Counted from the first letter of the stretch, positions 1 through 4,964 are shown. The stretch is DNA of 6,670 bases from Candidatus Methanophagales archaeon (GCA_021161765.1 JAGGZZ010000055.1:1-6670), one strand, 5' to 3'. Program-made: numbers and translations. Notes: generated by a model from the letters alone, not told the origin.

Positions 1-186
1 ACTGAACATAAAAACGCATGCGCTAGCTACATCCTAAATGGAATTATTCTATTAGACTACCGAGAAAGGATTCTGAATTTTGGAGTGTTTAAAAATCTGA
101 CAGGTTATTTTCTGGCAAGCCCTAAGTCTGCTATACCCGGGGAAATAGCCAATTTTGGTTGTAGAGTCTTCTTACGAATGCCATAA
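1..186 (+). CDS. C-terminal fragment of an unrecognised ORF (runs in from left edge)
   Basis: Reading from base 1 in frame 1, the sequence stays open for 61 codons and stops at TAA 184-186. The translation ends ...GCRVFLRMP. It has mixed hydrophobic and polar residues and no motif I recognise. The other two forward frames close quickly. If it is a gene, its start lies left of the window. Sixty-one open codons are not long enough to prove coding, so this may be chance or a remnant. It points toward the convergent DUF166 gene on the other strand. Confidence 0.25.
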   Translation, partial: TEHKNACASYILNGIILLDYRERILNFGVFKNLTGYFLASPKSAIPGEIANFGCRVFLRMP

Positions 187-305
187 AGGTAACAGGGGGT
201 TGAAAGCATATAAAAGTATCGAAAAGCTGTTTAAATATGGGACGGCCTCTTAAGTACAGGGCCTGCTATTAAGCACGAATGCCGATGACTTAAACTACAC
301 TTTTA
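187..305. other. Non-coding stretch with an 11-codon mini-ORF at 237-272 (+)
   Basis: No gene of normal size fits here. The ATG at 237-239 opens MGRPLKYRACY and stops at TAA 270-272. Starts of the type MGRP(L/R)KY are common at the N-terminus of DNA-binding and phage-type proteins (recollection, not a search). The piece could be the stub of a decayed gene, a leader peptide, or chance. A weak stem pairs 244-248 with 258-263. I see no convincing C/D or H/ACA guide RNA. Confidence 0.3.
203..216 (+). promoter_or_regulatory. Archaeal BRE/TATA promoter element
   Basis: GAAAGC followed by ATATAAAAG is a good match to an archaeal BRE plus TATA box. It lies in non-coding sequence after the partial ORF. 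Initiation about 25 bases downstream would fall at about 237, exactly where an ATG occurs. That suggests a leaderless transcript, but the ORF there has only 11 codons, and the transcript would then run antisense into the 3' end of the DUF166 gene. Confidence 0.45.
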
Positions 306-1037
306 TCATGGGTATAAATAAAAGCTTTCCGATTTTTTTATTTTTGATGCTTTTGATAAAGCCTCCTTTATCGCATCCACGAGCAATCTACCTGCTTGCT
401 GCATTATCGGTCTTTCAGGACCCATATACGCCACACACTCGTTGTCGTGCATCTGCGCAACCGCGTCTTCAAACGATTTCATATCTTCGTAAGACATACC
501 CACGAGCTTCGGCGCGATCTTTGATGCCGTGCCGCAGGGCGTATCGCGGGTAACTTTTATGGTTTCGATAACCTTCTGTTTTGCATTAACCCGCAGTTCA
601 AATTTCGGCTTTCCGAAAGATGCGACAAACGATTTTACCTGTTCATTGTCGCTCGTATCCGTATCCAGCGAACAAAGAGGTTCCGGGAACTCAATATGTA
701 CGCCCCTCCTTTTTAGCTCCTCGGCAATCGAATATTTACCCTCGGGTATCAAGTTCGGGTCTTCGATAGGCCAGATAACCGCCTTTGCTCCTGTTCGTTC
801 CGCGATGATTGGCACGAGGTCCCCTGCTTTTGGGAGTATGGTAAGTACCAGTAGGAGGTCACACTCGGGTAGCGGTAAGTCCTCCGGCAGGTCCTTCTCT
901 GGCTCGTCAAGCGACACAGATGCGACTTTAAGGTCGTATAAACTCACTATCTGCCCGGCAAGCTCGCTCATAGCTAAATGCTCGGTTACCAGCTCCCCAA
1001 ACGACCCGTGATACAGTATGTAGATTCGGTTATTCAT
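306..1037 (-). CDS. DUF166 family protein (historically labelled thymidylate synthase-like)
   Basis: A 243-residue protein, normal length for DUF166, a family found mainly in methanogenic and related archaea. Its biochemical role is not established; the old label thymidylate synthase rests on weak evidence. Visible family features are an N-terminal IYILYHGSFG strand-turn segment (5-14), an acidic proline-rich stretch (about 44-60), the VLTILPKAGDL segment (64-74), and three conserved cysteine contexts: EPLCSL (C122), TPCGTA (C168) and a His/Cys pair at H197/C201. The regularly placed cysteines suggest a metal or redox role, which is inference. The start ATG (1035-1037) has no clear Shine-Dalgarno. 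A TATA-like site at 1078-1086 would give a leader of about 18 nt. The C-terminus is lysine-rich and ends SFYLYP. The gene is divergent from the zinc-ribbon gene. Confidence 0.85.
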   Translation of the reverse strand: MNNRIYILYHGSFGELVTEHLAMSELAGQIVSLYDLKVASVSLDEPEKDLPEDLPLPECDLLLVLTILPKAGDLVPIIAERTGAKAVIWPIEDPNLIPEGKYSIAEELKRRGVHIEFPEPLCSLDTDTSDNEQVKSFVASFGKPKFELRVNAKQKVIETIKVTRDTPCGTASKIAPKLVGMSYEDMKSFEDAVAQMHDNECVAYMGPERPIMQQAGRLLVDAIKEALSKASKIKKSESFYLYP

Positions 1038-1077
1038 AGAACGTTTATTAATCTTTTTTATTTGATAAAAAAAGGAT

Positions 1078-1086
1078 AATATAAAT
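1078..1086. promoter_or_regulatory. Shared TATA-like element between divergent genes
   Basis: AATATAAAT reads as TATAAAT on the plus strand and as TTTATATT on the minus strand, so one site could serve either direction. On the plus strand it predicts initiation near 1107-1110, downstream of a GTG at 1102 but upstream of the ATG at 1135. On the minus strand it predicts initiation near 1055, shortly before the DUF166 ATG at 1037. Confidence 0.45.
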
Positions 1087-1122
1087 CTTCTGTGTTAGAG
1101 AGTGATAAATTTTGAATGGGTT

Positions 1123-1132
1123 CCCGCGCGGG
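1123..1132. repeat. Perfect 10-bp GC palindrome in the 5' leader of the zinc-ribbon gene
   Basis: CCCGCGCGGG is its own reverse complement and sits 2 bases before the ATG at 1135, in a region that is otherwise AT-rich. It could be a small operator or a leader structure masking the start. It could also be chance, because no longer arms extend it. Confidence 0.3.
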
Positions 1133-1134
1133 TT

Positions 1135-1389
1135 ATGGCAAGAAAGAAGAAAGGAAGGAGAACACACATAATAAAGGTTTACTGCACTAAATGCCGGACT
1201 TTACTCTACAAATACCAAAAAGAAGGTCTCGGGTCGCTGATAAAATGCTACAAAGACCGGATAAGCGAAGATTACACAGACGGCGATTTAAAATGCCCGA
1301 ACTGTGGTGAAACATTTGCCCGGGAAGCGGTGTATCATAGGAAGCCCGCTAACAAGATTATCCGTGGTAAAGTTTATGTTAGACATTGA
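1135..1389 (+). CDS. Small zinc-ribbon protein of unknown function
   Basis: An 84-residue protein starting MARKKKGRRTH, with CxxC at 17-20 (CTKC), a lone C38 and a second CxxC at 54-57 (CPNCG). This is a zinc-ribbon arrangement with a 33-residue gap. The C-terminal RKPANKIIRGKVYVRH is basic and resembles small archaeal zinc-ribbon proteins whose function I do not know. High positive charge suggests nucleic acid or RNP binding (inference). A longer reading from GTG 1102 adds 11 residues. I chose ATG 1135 because the likely TATA box at 1080-1086 places initiation downstream of that GTG, and because the added residues look non-family. No strong Shine-Dalgarno is seen. The gene converges on the 77-residue gene with only 2 bases between the stops. 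Confidence 0.75.
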   Translation: MARKKKGRRTHIIKVYCTKCRTLLYKYQKEGLGSLIKCYKDRISEDYTDGDLKCPNCGETFAREAVYHRKPANKIIRGKVYVRH

Positions 1390-1391
1390 TA

Positions 1392-1625
1392 TTATTTGCC
1401 TTTTGGATACCATCCCGCGTGACGCACCTCGAACTTCCAAACGTCTTTAAAAGGGTAAGTACAGGATAGACCTTCTTGTGGACTCATCTCTTCCTGTTGC
1501 CCTCGCTTCCAATCTTTCCTGGTCATTGTTCCAAAGACTAAATAATCATTGCCAATACTATCTGGTGCTGCATATTCACACATGGCACGAAGCAGATTTT
1601 CCAGCTCTGCTTTTTTCACTGGCAT
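1392..1625 (-). CDS. Hypothetical 77-residue protein
   Basis: I do not recognise this protein. It is soluble-looking, with no membrane segment. A helical N-terminus (MPVKKAELENLLRAMCEYA) is followed by a part with many aromatic residues (DYLVFGTM, TYPFKDVWKFEVRHAGWY). Cysteines C17 and C55 form no metal motif. The aromatic and charged composition and the 77-codon open frame with an ATG start favour a real small gene. The tRNA-Asn gene lies just upstream in the divergent direction. AT-rich DNA before the ATG (TTATTTAAA at 1640-1648, or an element near 1668) could supply a promoter. No Shine-Dalgarno is visible. Confidence 0.55.
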   Translation of the reverse strand: MPVKKAELENLLRAMCEYAAPDSIGNDYLVFGTMTRKDWKRGQQEEMSPQEGLSCTYPFKDVWKFEVRHAGWYPKGK

Positions 1626-1662
1626 TATCTATATTTATGTTTAAATAAGAACAAACTGATAG

Positions 1663-1673
1663 ATAATAAAATA
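1663..1673 (+). promoter_or_regulatory. Candidate TATA box for tRNA-Asn
   Basis: ATAATAAAATA is centred about 30 bases before the first base of the tRNA. This matches the usual archaeal TATA-to-start distance with a very short 5' leader. It is a loose match to consensus and may also serve the divergent 77-residue gene. Confidence 0.4.
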
Positions 1674-1697
1674 GTGCAGAACCAAGAATACCGTTCT

Positions 1698-1770
1698 GCC
1701 GCCGTAACTCAGTTGGTAGAGTGCCCGGCTGTTAACCGGCTTGTCACAGGTTCGAGTCCTGTCGGCGGCG
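1698..1770 (+). tRNA. tRNA-Asn (anticodon GTT)
   Basis: A full cloverleaf of 73 nt. The acceptor stem GCCGCCG (1698-1704) pairs perfectly with CGGCGGC (1763-1769), with discriminator G at 1770. The D stem ACTC/GAGT (1707-1710/1719-1722) encloses AGTTGGTA. The anticodon loop CTGTTAA is at 1729-1735 with anticodon GTT at 1731-1733. The T stem ACAGG/CCTGT (1746-1750/1758-1762) encloses TTCGAGT. No CCA is encoded and there is no intron. The outermost anticodon-stem pair (27-43) is C1724 opposite C1740, a mismatch; the other four pairs are G-C. Confidence 0.95.
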
Positions 1771-1801
1771 CTGATGAAGATGCCCGGTGTCCGTATCCTG
1801 G

Positions 1802-1836
1802 TAATTGCTTAAAATCTTGTGGATTTCAAGCAATTA
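1802..1836. repeat. Near-perfect 15-bp hairpin downstream of the tRNA
   Basis: The arms 1802-1816 and 1822-1836 pair over 15 positions with a single A/C mismatch (1811/1827) around a 5-base loop TTGTG. It starts 32 bases after the tRNA. It could be a processing or termination structure for the tRNA transcript, a small RNA, or the end of a decayed mobile element. It is not followed by a clean T-tract. Confidence 0.6.
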
Positions 1837-2041
1837 AATGCAGAATGCAAATTTAAAAATGCAAAATGTGAAACACGGGTGAAAGGGTGACTTTTTCGAC
1901 TTTTAGCCTTTCTCATCATCTGTCGAATTTTGACTTTTGTACTTTGCAATTTTCATTTTTCACTGCCTGTTCAAAATTTCACCGAATTTTGAGCAAATAC
2001 ATATCCTGACACCAATGCAAATTTGAACCTCCGTTTTATCC
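1837..2041. other. AT-rich low-complexity non-coding stretch with short repeats
   Basis: No gene is visible here. The 11-mer AATGCAAATTT occurs at 1844-1854 and again at 2014-2024. GACTTTT recurs near 1890, 1899 and 1932. An AATGCAAAATG-like run on the left (about 1857-1867) is roughly complementary to TTTGCAATTTTCAT on the right (about 1944-1957). The stretch looks like a decayed intergenic repeat element rather than regulatory DNA of one gene. T-rich runs such as 1892-1896 could end transcription from the tRNA side. Confidence 0.45.
1968..1995. terminator. Hairpin 50-77 bases past the hisA stop, possible terminator
   Basis: TGTTCAAAATT (1968-1978) pairs with AATTTTGAGCA (1985-1995), 11 positions including one G-T wobble, around a 6-base loop. 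It lies downstream of hisA on the minus strand, so it could mark the end of the gar1-tfb-hisA transcript. Archaeal termination relies more on T-tracts than on hairpins, so the role is uncertain. Confidence 0.35.
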
Positions 2042-2076
2042 CCGCTAAACCGCTAACCCCACTAACCCCGCTAACT
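2042..2076. repeat. Imperfect 9-bp tandem repeat at the 3' end of hisA
   Basis: Units CCGCTAAA, CCGCTAACC, CCACTAACC and CCGCTAACT follow each other, making about four copies of a 9-mer. Read on the minus strand they encode the last residues LAGLVGLAV and run across the stop codon. Expansion by slippage has probably shaped the C-terminus of HisA. Confidence 0.6.
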
Positions 2077-2779
2077 TCCCGGTGTACAACGCGCTACCTA
2101 TCACCACTCCACTTGCTCCCGCTTCTTTTATCCGCTCAACGTCCTCCCTACTGCTTACTCCTCCCGCTATAACCACGGGCACGCTCACAGCACGCACGAA
2201 CTCCTCTACAATCTTCGGTTCTATTCCCCTCATCAAACCTTCAACGTCTATGTTCGTGAATAGTAAACTGCCCGCGCCCATTCTCTCTGCTTCTTTCGCT
2301 GCGTCCTTCGCCGCCAACCCTGTCGTTTCTCGCCATCCATCTATCGCCACTTTCCCTTTTCTTACGTCCAGCGCAACCATTACCCGCTCAGACGAAAACT
2401 CGTTCACTACCGTCTCCACGAGATTCGGCGATTTTGACGCTGCTGTACCGAATATTATCCTATCCACACCTATATCGAGAAACTTAACCGCTGCTTCGTA
2501 TGACCTGATTCCCCCACCCACCTGAATCTTTGCTTTTCCTCTTACTCCTTCTGATTCCGCTATGTTTTTGACCACCGCAAAATTGCTCTTCGCGGCTTGA
2601 AACGCACCGTCCAGATCAATTATGTGCAAGCGAGTTGCACCCTGCATAACCCATTTCTTCGCTATCTCCACGGGACTATCAGCCGAAGAGAATATCTCTT
2701 CCTCCTTCTTACCCTGTCTCAGTTGAACACATCTGCCACCGCTAAGGTCTATCGCAGGTATCACCTCAAAGTTTCCCAT
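2045..2779 (-). CDS. hisA: Phosphoribosylformimino-5-aminoimidazole carboxamide ribotide isomerase (HisA)
   Basis: HisA isomerises ProFAR to PRFAR, the fourth step of cytoplasmic histidine synthesis. The 244 residues match the usual length of this (beta/alpha)8 barrel. Visible signatures are IPAIDL with catalytic D11, HIIDLDGA (52-59), VGGGIR (87-92), VALDVRKG with D138, the GW pair (148-149), FTNIDVEG (174-181) with T175 in the usual catalytic region, and phosphate-binding VIAGGVSS (203-210) and GVVIGSALYTGKL (224-236). The FTN(I/V)DVEG form is typical of archaeal HisA. The tail LAGLVGLAV is encoded by a 9-bp tandem repeat and looks non-native. The start overlaps the 3' end of the tfb-like gene by 14 bases. 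A GGAGGT lies only 2 bases before the ATG, unusually close, so expression probably depends on translation of the upstream gene. No other his gene is in the window. Confidence 0.97.
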   Translation of the reverse strand: MGNFEVIPAIDLSGGRCVQLRQGKKEEEIFSSADSPVEIAKKWVMQGATRLHIIDLDGAFQAAKSNFAVVKNIAESEGVRGKAKIQVGGGIRSYEAAVKFLDIGVDRIIFGTAASKSPNLVETVVNEFSSERVMVALDVRKGKVAIDGWRETTGLAAKDAAKEAERMGAGSLLFTNIDVEGLMRGIEPKIVEEFVRAVSVPVVIAGGVSSREDVERIKEAGASGVVIGSALYTGKLAGLVGLAV

Positions 2780-3497
2780 TTACCTCCACTCTTATTCCTA
2801 ATTCCTTTGTTATCTCTTTATACCTCACACGTAGAGTTACTTCAGTAACACCGGAGGCCTTAGCAACGTCATTTTGCGTCTTTCGGTCATCACATAAGAT
2901 TGCCGCTATGTATATCGCCGATGCTGCTATGCCCGTGGGACCTCGCCCACTTGTTATGCCCCTATCTAAAGCCTCTTTTATTATCTCCTTCGCACGTTCC
3001 TCTACCTGCGGTTTCAAATTCAATTTAGCGCAGAAACTACTCACGTAGTCCAGAGGAGAGATTGGAGCAAGCCTCATTCCCAGTCGGGTAGCCAATAACT
3101 TGCACGTCTTCATTATGTCCTTCCTTCCCACCTTTGTTGCATCTCTTACCTCGTCAAGCGTTCTTGGCACATTATGTTTGCGGCACGCCAGGTAGATAGA
3201 CGCAGCCAGGATTTTCTCGATTGAACGCCCATGAATCAAATTATTTTCCCACGCATCGCGATATATTTCCATGCTGTCCTCTCGCGTTTTGTCAGGTATA
3301 GAAAGCAGTGTGGACAGTCTATCTATCTCGGCTTGCGCAACCAAACGCTGCCTATTAATTGAGGTACTTATTTTTTTCCGCCTTTGATGTTCACTAAGCC
3401 GGTGTAAACGCTCCCTATCCGAGTCTGCGGTCTTCGTATTTCCACTTTTTACGCCTCTTATGCTTTCTTCCTTGTCCCCGGTATTTCCATCTCGCAT
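2766..3497 (-). CDS. TFB-like protein (TFIIB homologue) with both cyclin repeats but no zinc ribbon or B-reader
   Basis: TFB bridges TBP-bound DNA and RNA polymerase in archaeal initiation. Canonical TFB has about 300 residues: N-terminal zinc ribbon, B-reader/B-linker, then two cyclin repeats. This protein has 243. Residues 1-28 are charged and low-complexity with no cysteine pair. Residues 29-45 (RERLHRLSEHQRRKKIS) resemble the TFB linker just before the core. Cyclin repeat 1 is about 46-138 (GRSIEKILAASIYLACR at 90-106, PRTLDEV at 111-117). Repeat 2 is about 146-236 (SGRGPTGIAASAIYIAA at 183-199, GVTEVTLRVRYKEI at 216-229, the BRE-reading helix-turn-helix). In-frame stops at 3513-3515 and 3534-3536 rule out a longer product. 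GAGGGG precedes the ATG. The gene sits 63 bases after gar1 and overlaps hisA by 14. It should bind TBP/BRE DNA but may not recruit polymerase (inference). Confidence 0.92.
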   Translation of the reverse strand: MRDGNTGDKEESIRGVKSGNTKTADSDRERLHRLSEHQRRKKISTSINRQRLVAQAEIDRLSTLLSIPDKTREDSMEIYRDAWENNLIHGRSIEKILAASIYLACRKHNVPRTLDEVRDATKVGRKDIMKTCKLLATRLGMRLAPISPLDYVSSFCAKLNLKPQVEERAKEIIKEALDRGITSGRGPTGIAASAIYIAAILCDDRKTQNDVAKASGVTEVTLRVRYKEITKELGIRVEVNGKL

Positions 3498-3560
3498 CTC
3501 TTTTACGCCCCCTCAGCTTCTATTCTCTTCTTCTTACACAACACAACAGCACACCTCACG

Positions 3561-3827
3561 TCATCGAGAAAATATCTTTTTATTTGCAAGCCCTTTTAGC
3601 TCTTCCTCGTTTACGCCCTTGAATATCGTTATGCTGATATAAGGCTGGTCAACAGGGCCAAAAATATCGTAAACTCTACCTATTTTTCGGTTGTCCACGG
3701 TCATAACTACGGAATTGAGTATATGTTCAACTTTTACTCGTGCTCCCCGCACAATTAACTTATGGTCTATGATGTGGAGTGCAGTGCCCAGTGCCCTCAA
3801 GCCCTGCTTCTGAACTTTTCTTTTCAT
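3561..3827 (-). CDS. gar1: H/ACA ribonucleoprotein subunit Gar1
   Basis: Gar1 binds Cbf5 in archaeal H/ACA guide RNPs and promotes substrate loading and release during rRNA pseudouridylation. The 88 residues form the expected small beta-barrel: LRALGTALHIIDHKLIVRG (10-28), then the hallmark KIGRVYDIFGPVDQPYISI (48-66) and the C-terminal ELKGLANKKIFSR, matching the usual ending G(K/N)K(L/I)(Y/F). There is no glycine/arginine-rich tail, as expected for archaea. It is first in a minus-strand set with the tfb-like gene and hisA. Linkage of gar1 and tfb is common in Euryarchaeota. The ATG is preceded by an AT-rich leader of about 14 nt without a Shine-Dalgarno, behind the TATA box at 3863-3872. 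Confidence 0.95.
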   Translation of the reverse strand: MKRKVQKQGLRALGTALHIIDHKLIVRGARVKVEHILNSVVMTVDNRKIGRVYDIFGPVDQPYISITIFKGVNEEELKGLANKKIFSR

Positions 3828-3862
3828 TATTGATTATTGAATACAATAAAAAACAAATGATA

Positions 3863-3872
3863 TTATATAAAG
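3863..3872 (-). promoter_or_regulatory. TATA box of the gar1-tfb-hisA operon
   Basis: On the minus strand this reads CTTTATATAA, close to the archaeal TATA consensus, preceded by the AT-rich AACGTTAA. Initiation about 25 bases on would fall near 3841, leaving a leader of about 14 nt before the gar1 ATG. It lies in the 57-base gap after the S16 protease gene, so the operon need not depend on read-through. Confidence 0.65.
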
Positions 3873-3884
3873 TTAACGTTTTTT

Positions 3885-4718
3885 TTATGTGACCATATAC
3901 GCCACCACCTCATCAATTGTTGACACCTCTTCCACTTCCATCTTTCCCTTCATATATTCGCCGAGGTCTACCTCTTTTGGTGTGTAATAAACCCTCGTAA
4001 ACGTGAATCCAAATATTTCTCTCTCTCTTATTTCCTGCTCGTAATAAATCAGCTTTTTTTGACCCATTGGCACCAAGAAAAGTTCCATGCCATTCTCCTC
4101 CGCCGCTACGGCCTTTTCAAACACACCGCCTACCTGCCCTATGCGCCCCCCTTCCTCAATGGTTCCGGTGATAGCCGCGTCCTGTCTTACTTCTTTATTC
4201 TCTATCGCAGCTATGGTGGCGGCAGTAATGGCAGCTCCAGCGGAGGGTCCTCCTATCAAAGTGCCGTTGATGTCAAAATAAACGATGATGTCACGGTTCG
4301 CGATGTTTATATTGGTGTAGTTCTCAGCAACCTTCACTGCTTCTCGTACCGAATATTGCGTTGTAGATTCGACAAACGGATTCGTATTGACCAGCACATT
4401 CCCATTTCCTTCTCTTAACTCCACATGCACCTTGCCTATCACGCCCGAATGTGTGTCACTTCTTACAGCAACGATATTAGCACAACTGCCGCTTTCGCTT
4501 TCAGTCACGGGCTCAGATACGTTCACATTCACCATTGCAGGCGTTTGTTCTTCCTCTTTGCCTGCATTTCCCGCACTTCCCGCACGGGTGAGTTTCTCGA
4601 TAATGTTCTCCTGTACGTCTATCACTTGCTGCTGCTGTTGGTAAATGTGATAAGAAATAGACGTAGACGCAATCAAAAGGATGCAAAGCACCGCGATTAT
4701 CATATTTTTACGGTTCAT
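3885..4718 (-). CDS. Membrane-anchored Lon-type (S16 family) serine protease
   Basis: A 277-residue protein with one N-terminal membrane segment (about 6-25, MIIAVLCILLIASTSIS), a glutamine-rich helix (about 26-46), a flexible acidic/Gly linker (about 47-77), and a Lon-type proteolytic domain. The nucleophile is S159 in GGPSAGAA, and the general base is K202 in GGVFEKAVAA. Their 43-residue spacing equals that of the Lon Ser-Lys dyad. AAITGTIEEGGRIGQVGG (181-198) is the conserved strand-turn before the lysine. No AAA+ ATPase domain is present, so it resembles the stand-alone archaeal S16 proteases (COG1750-like). The topology suggests that the protease domain faces outside the cytoplasm (inference). 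A GTG at 4757 would add 13 residues. I chose ATG 4718 because AGGACG lies 6 bases before it and the predicted initiation sites fall after the GTG. Confidence 0.85.
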   Translation of the reverse strand: MNRKNMIIAVLCILLIASTSISYHIYQQQQQVIDVQENIIEKLTRAGSAGNAGKEEEQTPAMVNVNVSEPVTESESGSCANIVAVRSDTHSGVIGKVHVELREGNGNVLVNTNPFVESTTQYSVREAVKVAENYTNINIANRDIIVYFDINGTLIGGPSAGAAITAATIAAIENKEVRQDAAITGTIEEGGRIGQVGGVFEKAVAAEENGMELFLVPMGQKKLIYYEQEIREREIFGFTFTRVYYTPKEVDLGEYMKGKMEVEEVSTIDEVVAYMVT

Positions 4719-4724
4719 AAAGTT

Positions 4725-4780
4725 CGTCCTATGATTAGCTATTTTACGAAAGTGCACATATATTTTCGTTGTATATAACG
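4725..4780 (-). promoter_or_regulatory. Promoter and Shine-Dalgarno region of the S16 protease
   Basis: On the minus strand there are two TATA candidates: CGTTATATAC (4771-4780) and AAAATATAT (4758-4766). AGGACG (4725-4730) then lies 6 bases before the ATG at 4718. Both boxes predict initiation between about 4735 and 4750, inside the reading from GTG 4757, which argues for the ATG. Confidence 0.5.
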
Positions 4781-4851
4781 TCTAACTTTTTTCTATTTAA
4801 GACATGGATTTACACGGCACGGACTTATTCAAGAATTGTGTTCCTTATATT

Positions 4852-4949
4852 TCACCGCAGAGCACACAGAGAGCGCAGAGGCACCAGAAAATCTAAGCAA
4901 TGATTGAAATGGTCTTAAAACTCTGCGTACTCTGCGCTCTCCGCGGTGA
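4852..4949. repeat. CGCAGAG-type long inverted repeat
   Basis: The arm 4852-4880 (starting TCACCGCAGAG, ending GCGCAGAG) pairs with 4921-4949 (starting CTCTGCGTAC, ending CGCGGTGA) at 23 of 29 positions, around a 40-base central part (4881-4920). Each arm is itself built of repeated (C)GCAGAG units. I recall similar CACCGCAGAG...CGCAGAG elements as dispersed intergenic repeats in many environmental bacterial and archaeal genomes. It ends 15 bases past the dphB stop and may act as its 3' structure. No ORF is inside. Confidence 0.75.
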
Positions 4950-4964
4950 TAAATCTCTATATTT

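Noticed and set aside
529..1011. 160-codon plus-strand frame opposite the DUF166 gene
   Set aside because: It is an antisense shadow of a well-matched family protein, with no motif of its own.
1771..1800. C-box-like CTGATGA directly after the tRNA, possible C/D guide RNA
   Set aside because: The first base is not a purine, and no D box (CTGA) or C'/D' pair follows at the right distance.
1674..1856. 60-codon frame across the tRNA
   Set aside because: It is translation of the tRNA itself and flanking non-coding DNA.
2082..2525. 147-codon plus-strand frame opposite hisA
   Set aside because: It lies wholly antisense to a clear hisA; its composition (Ser/Thr/Pro/Ile-rich) is what a reverse complement of this gene gives.
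4059..4778. Several plus-strand frames opposite the S16 protease
   Set aside because: They overlap one another and are antisense to a gene with clear catalytic motifs.
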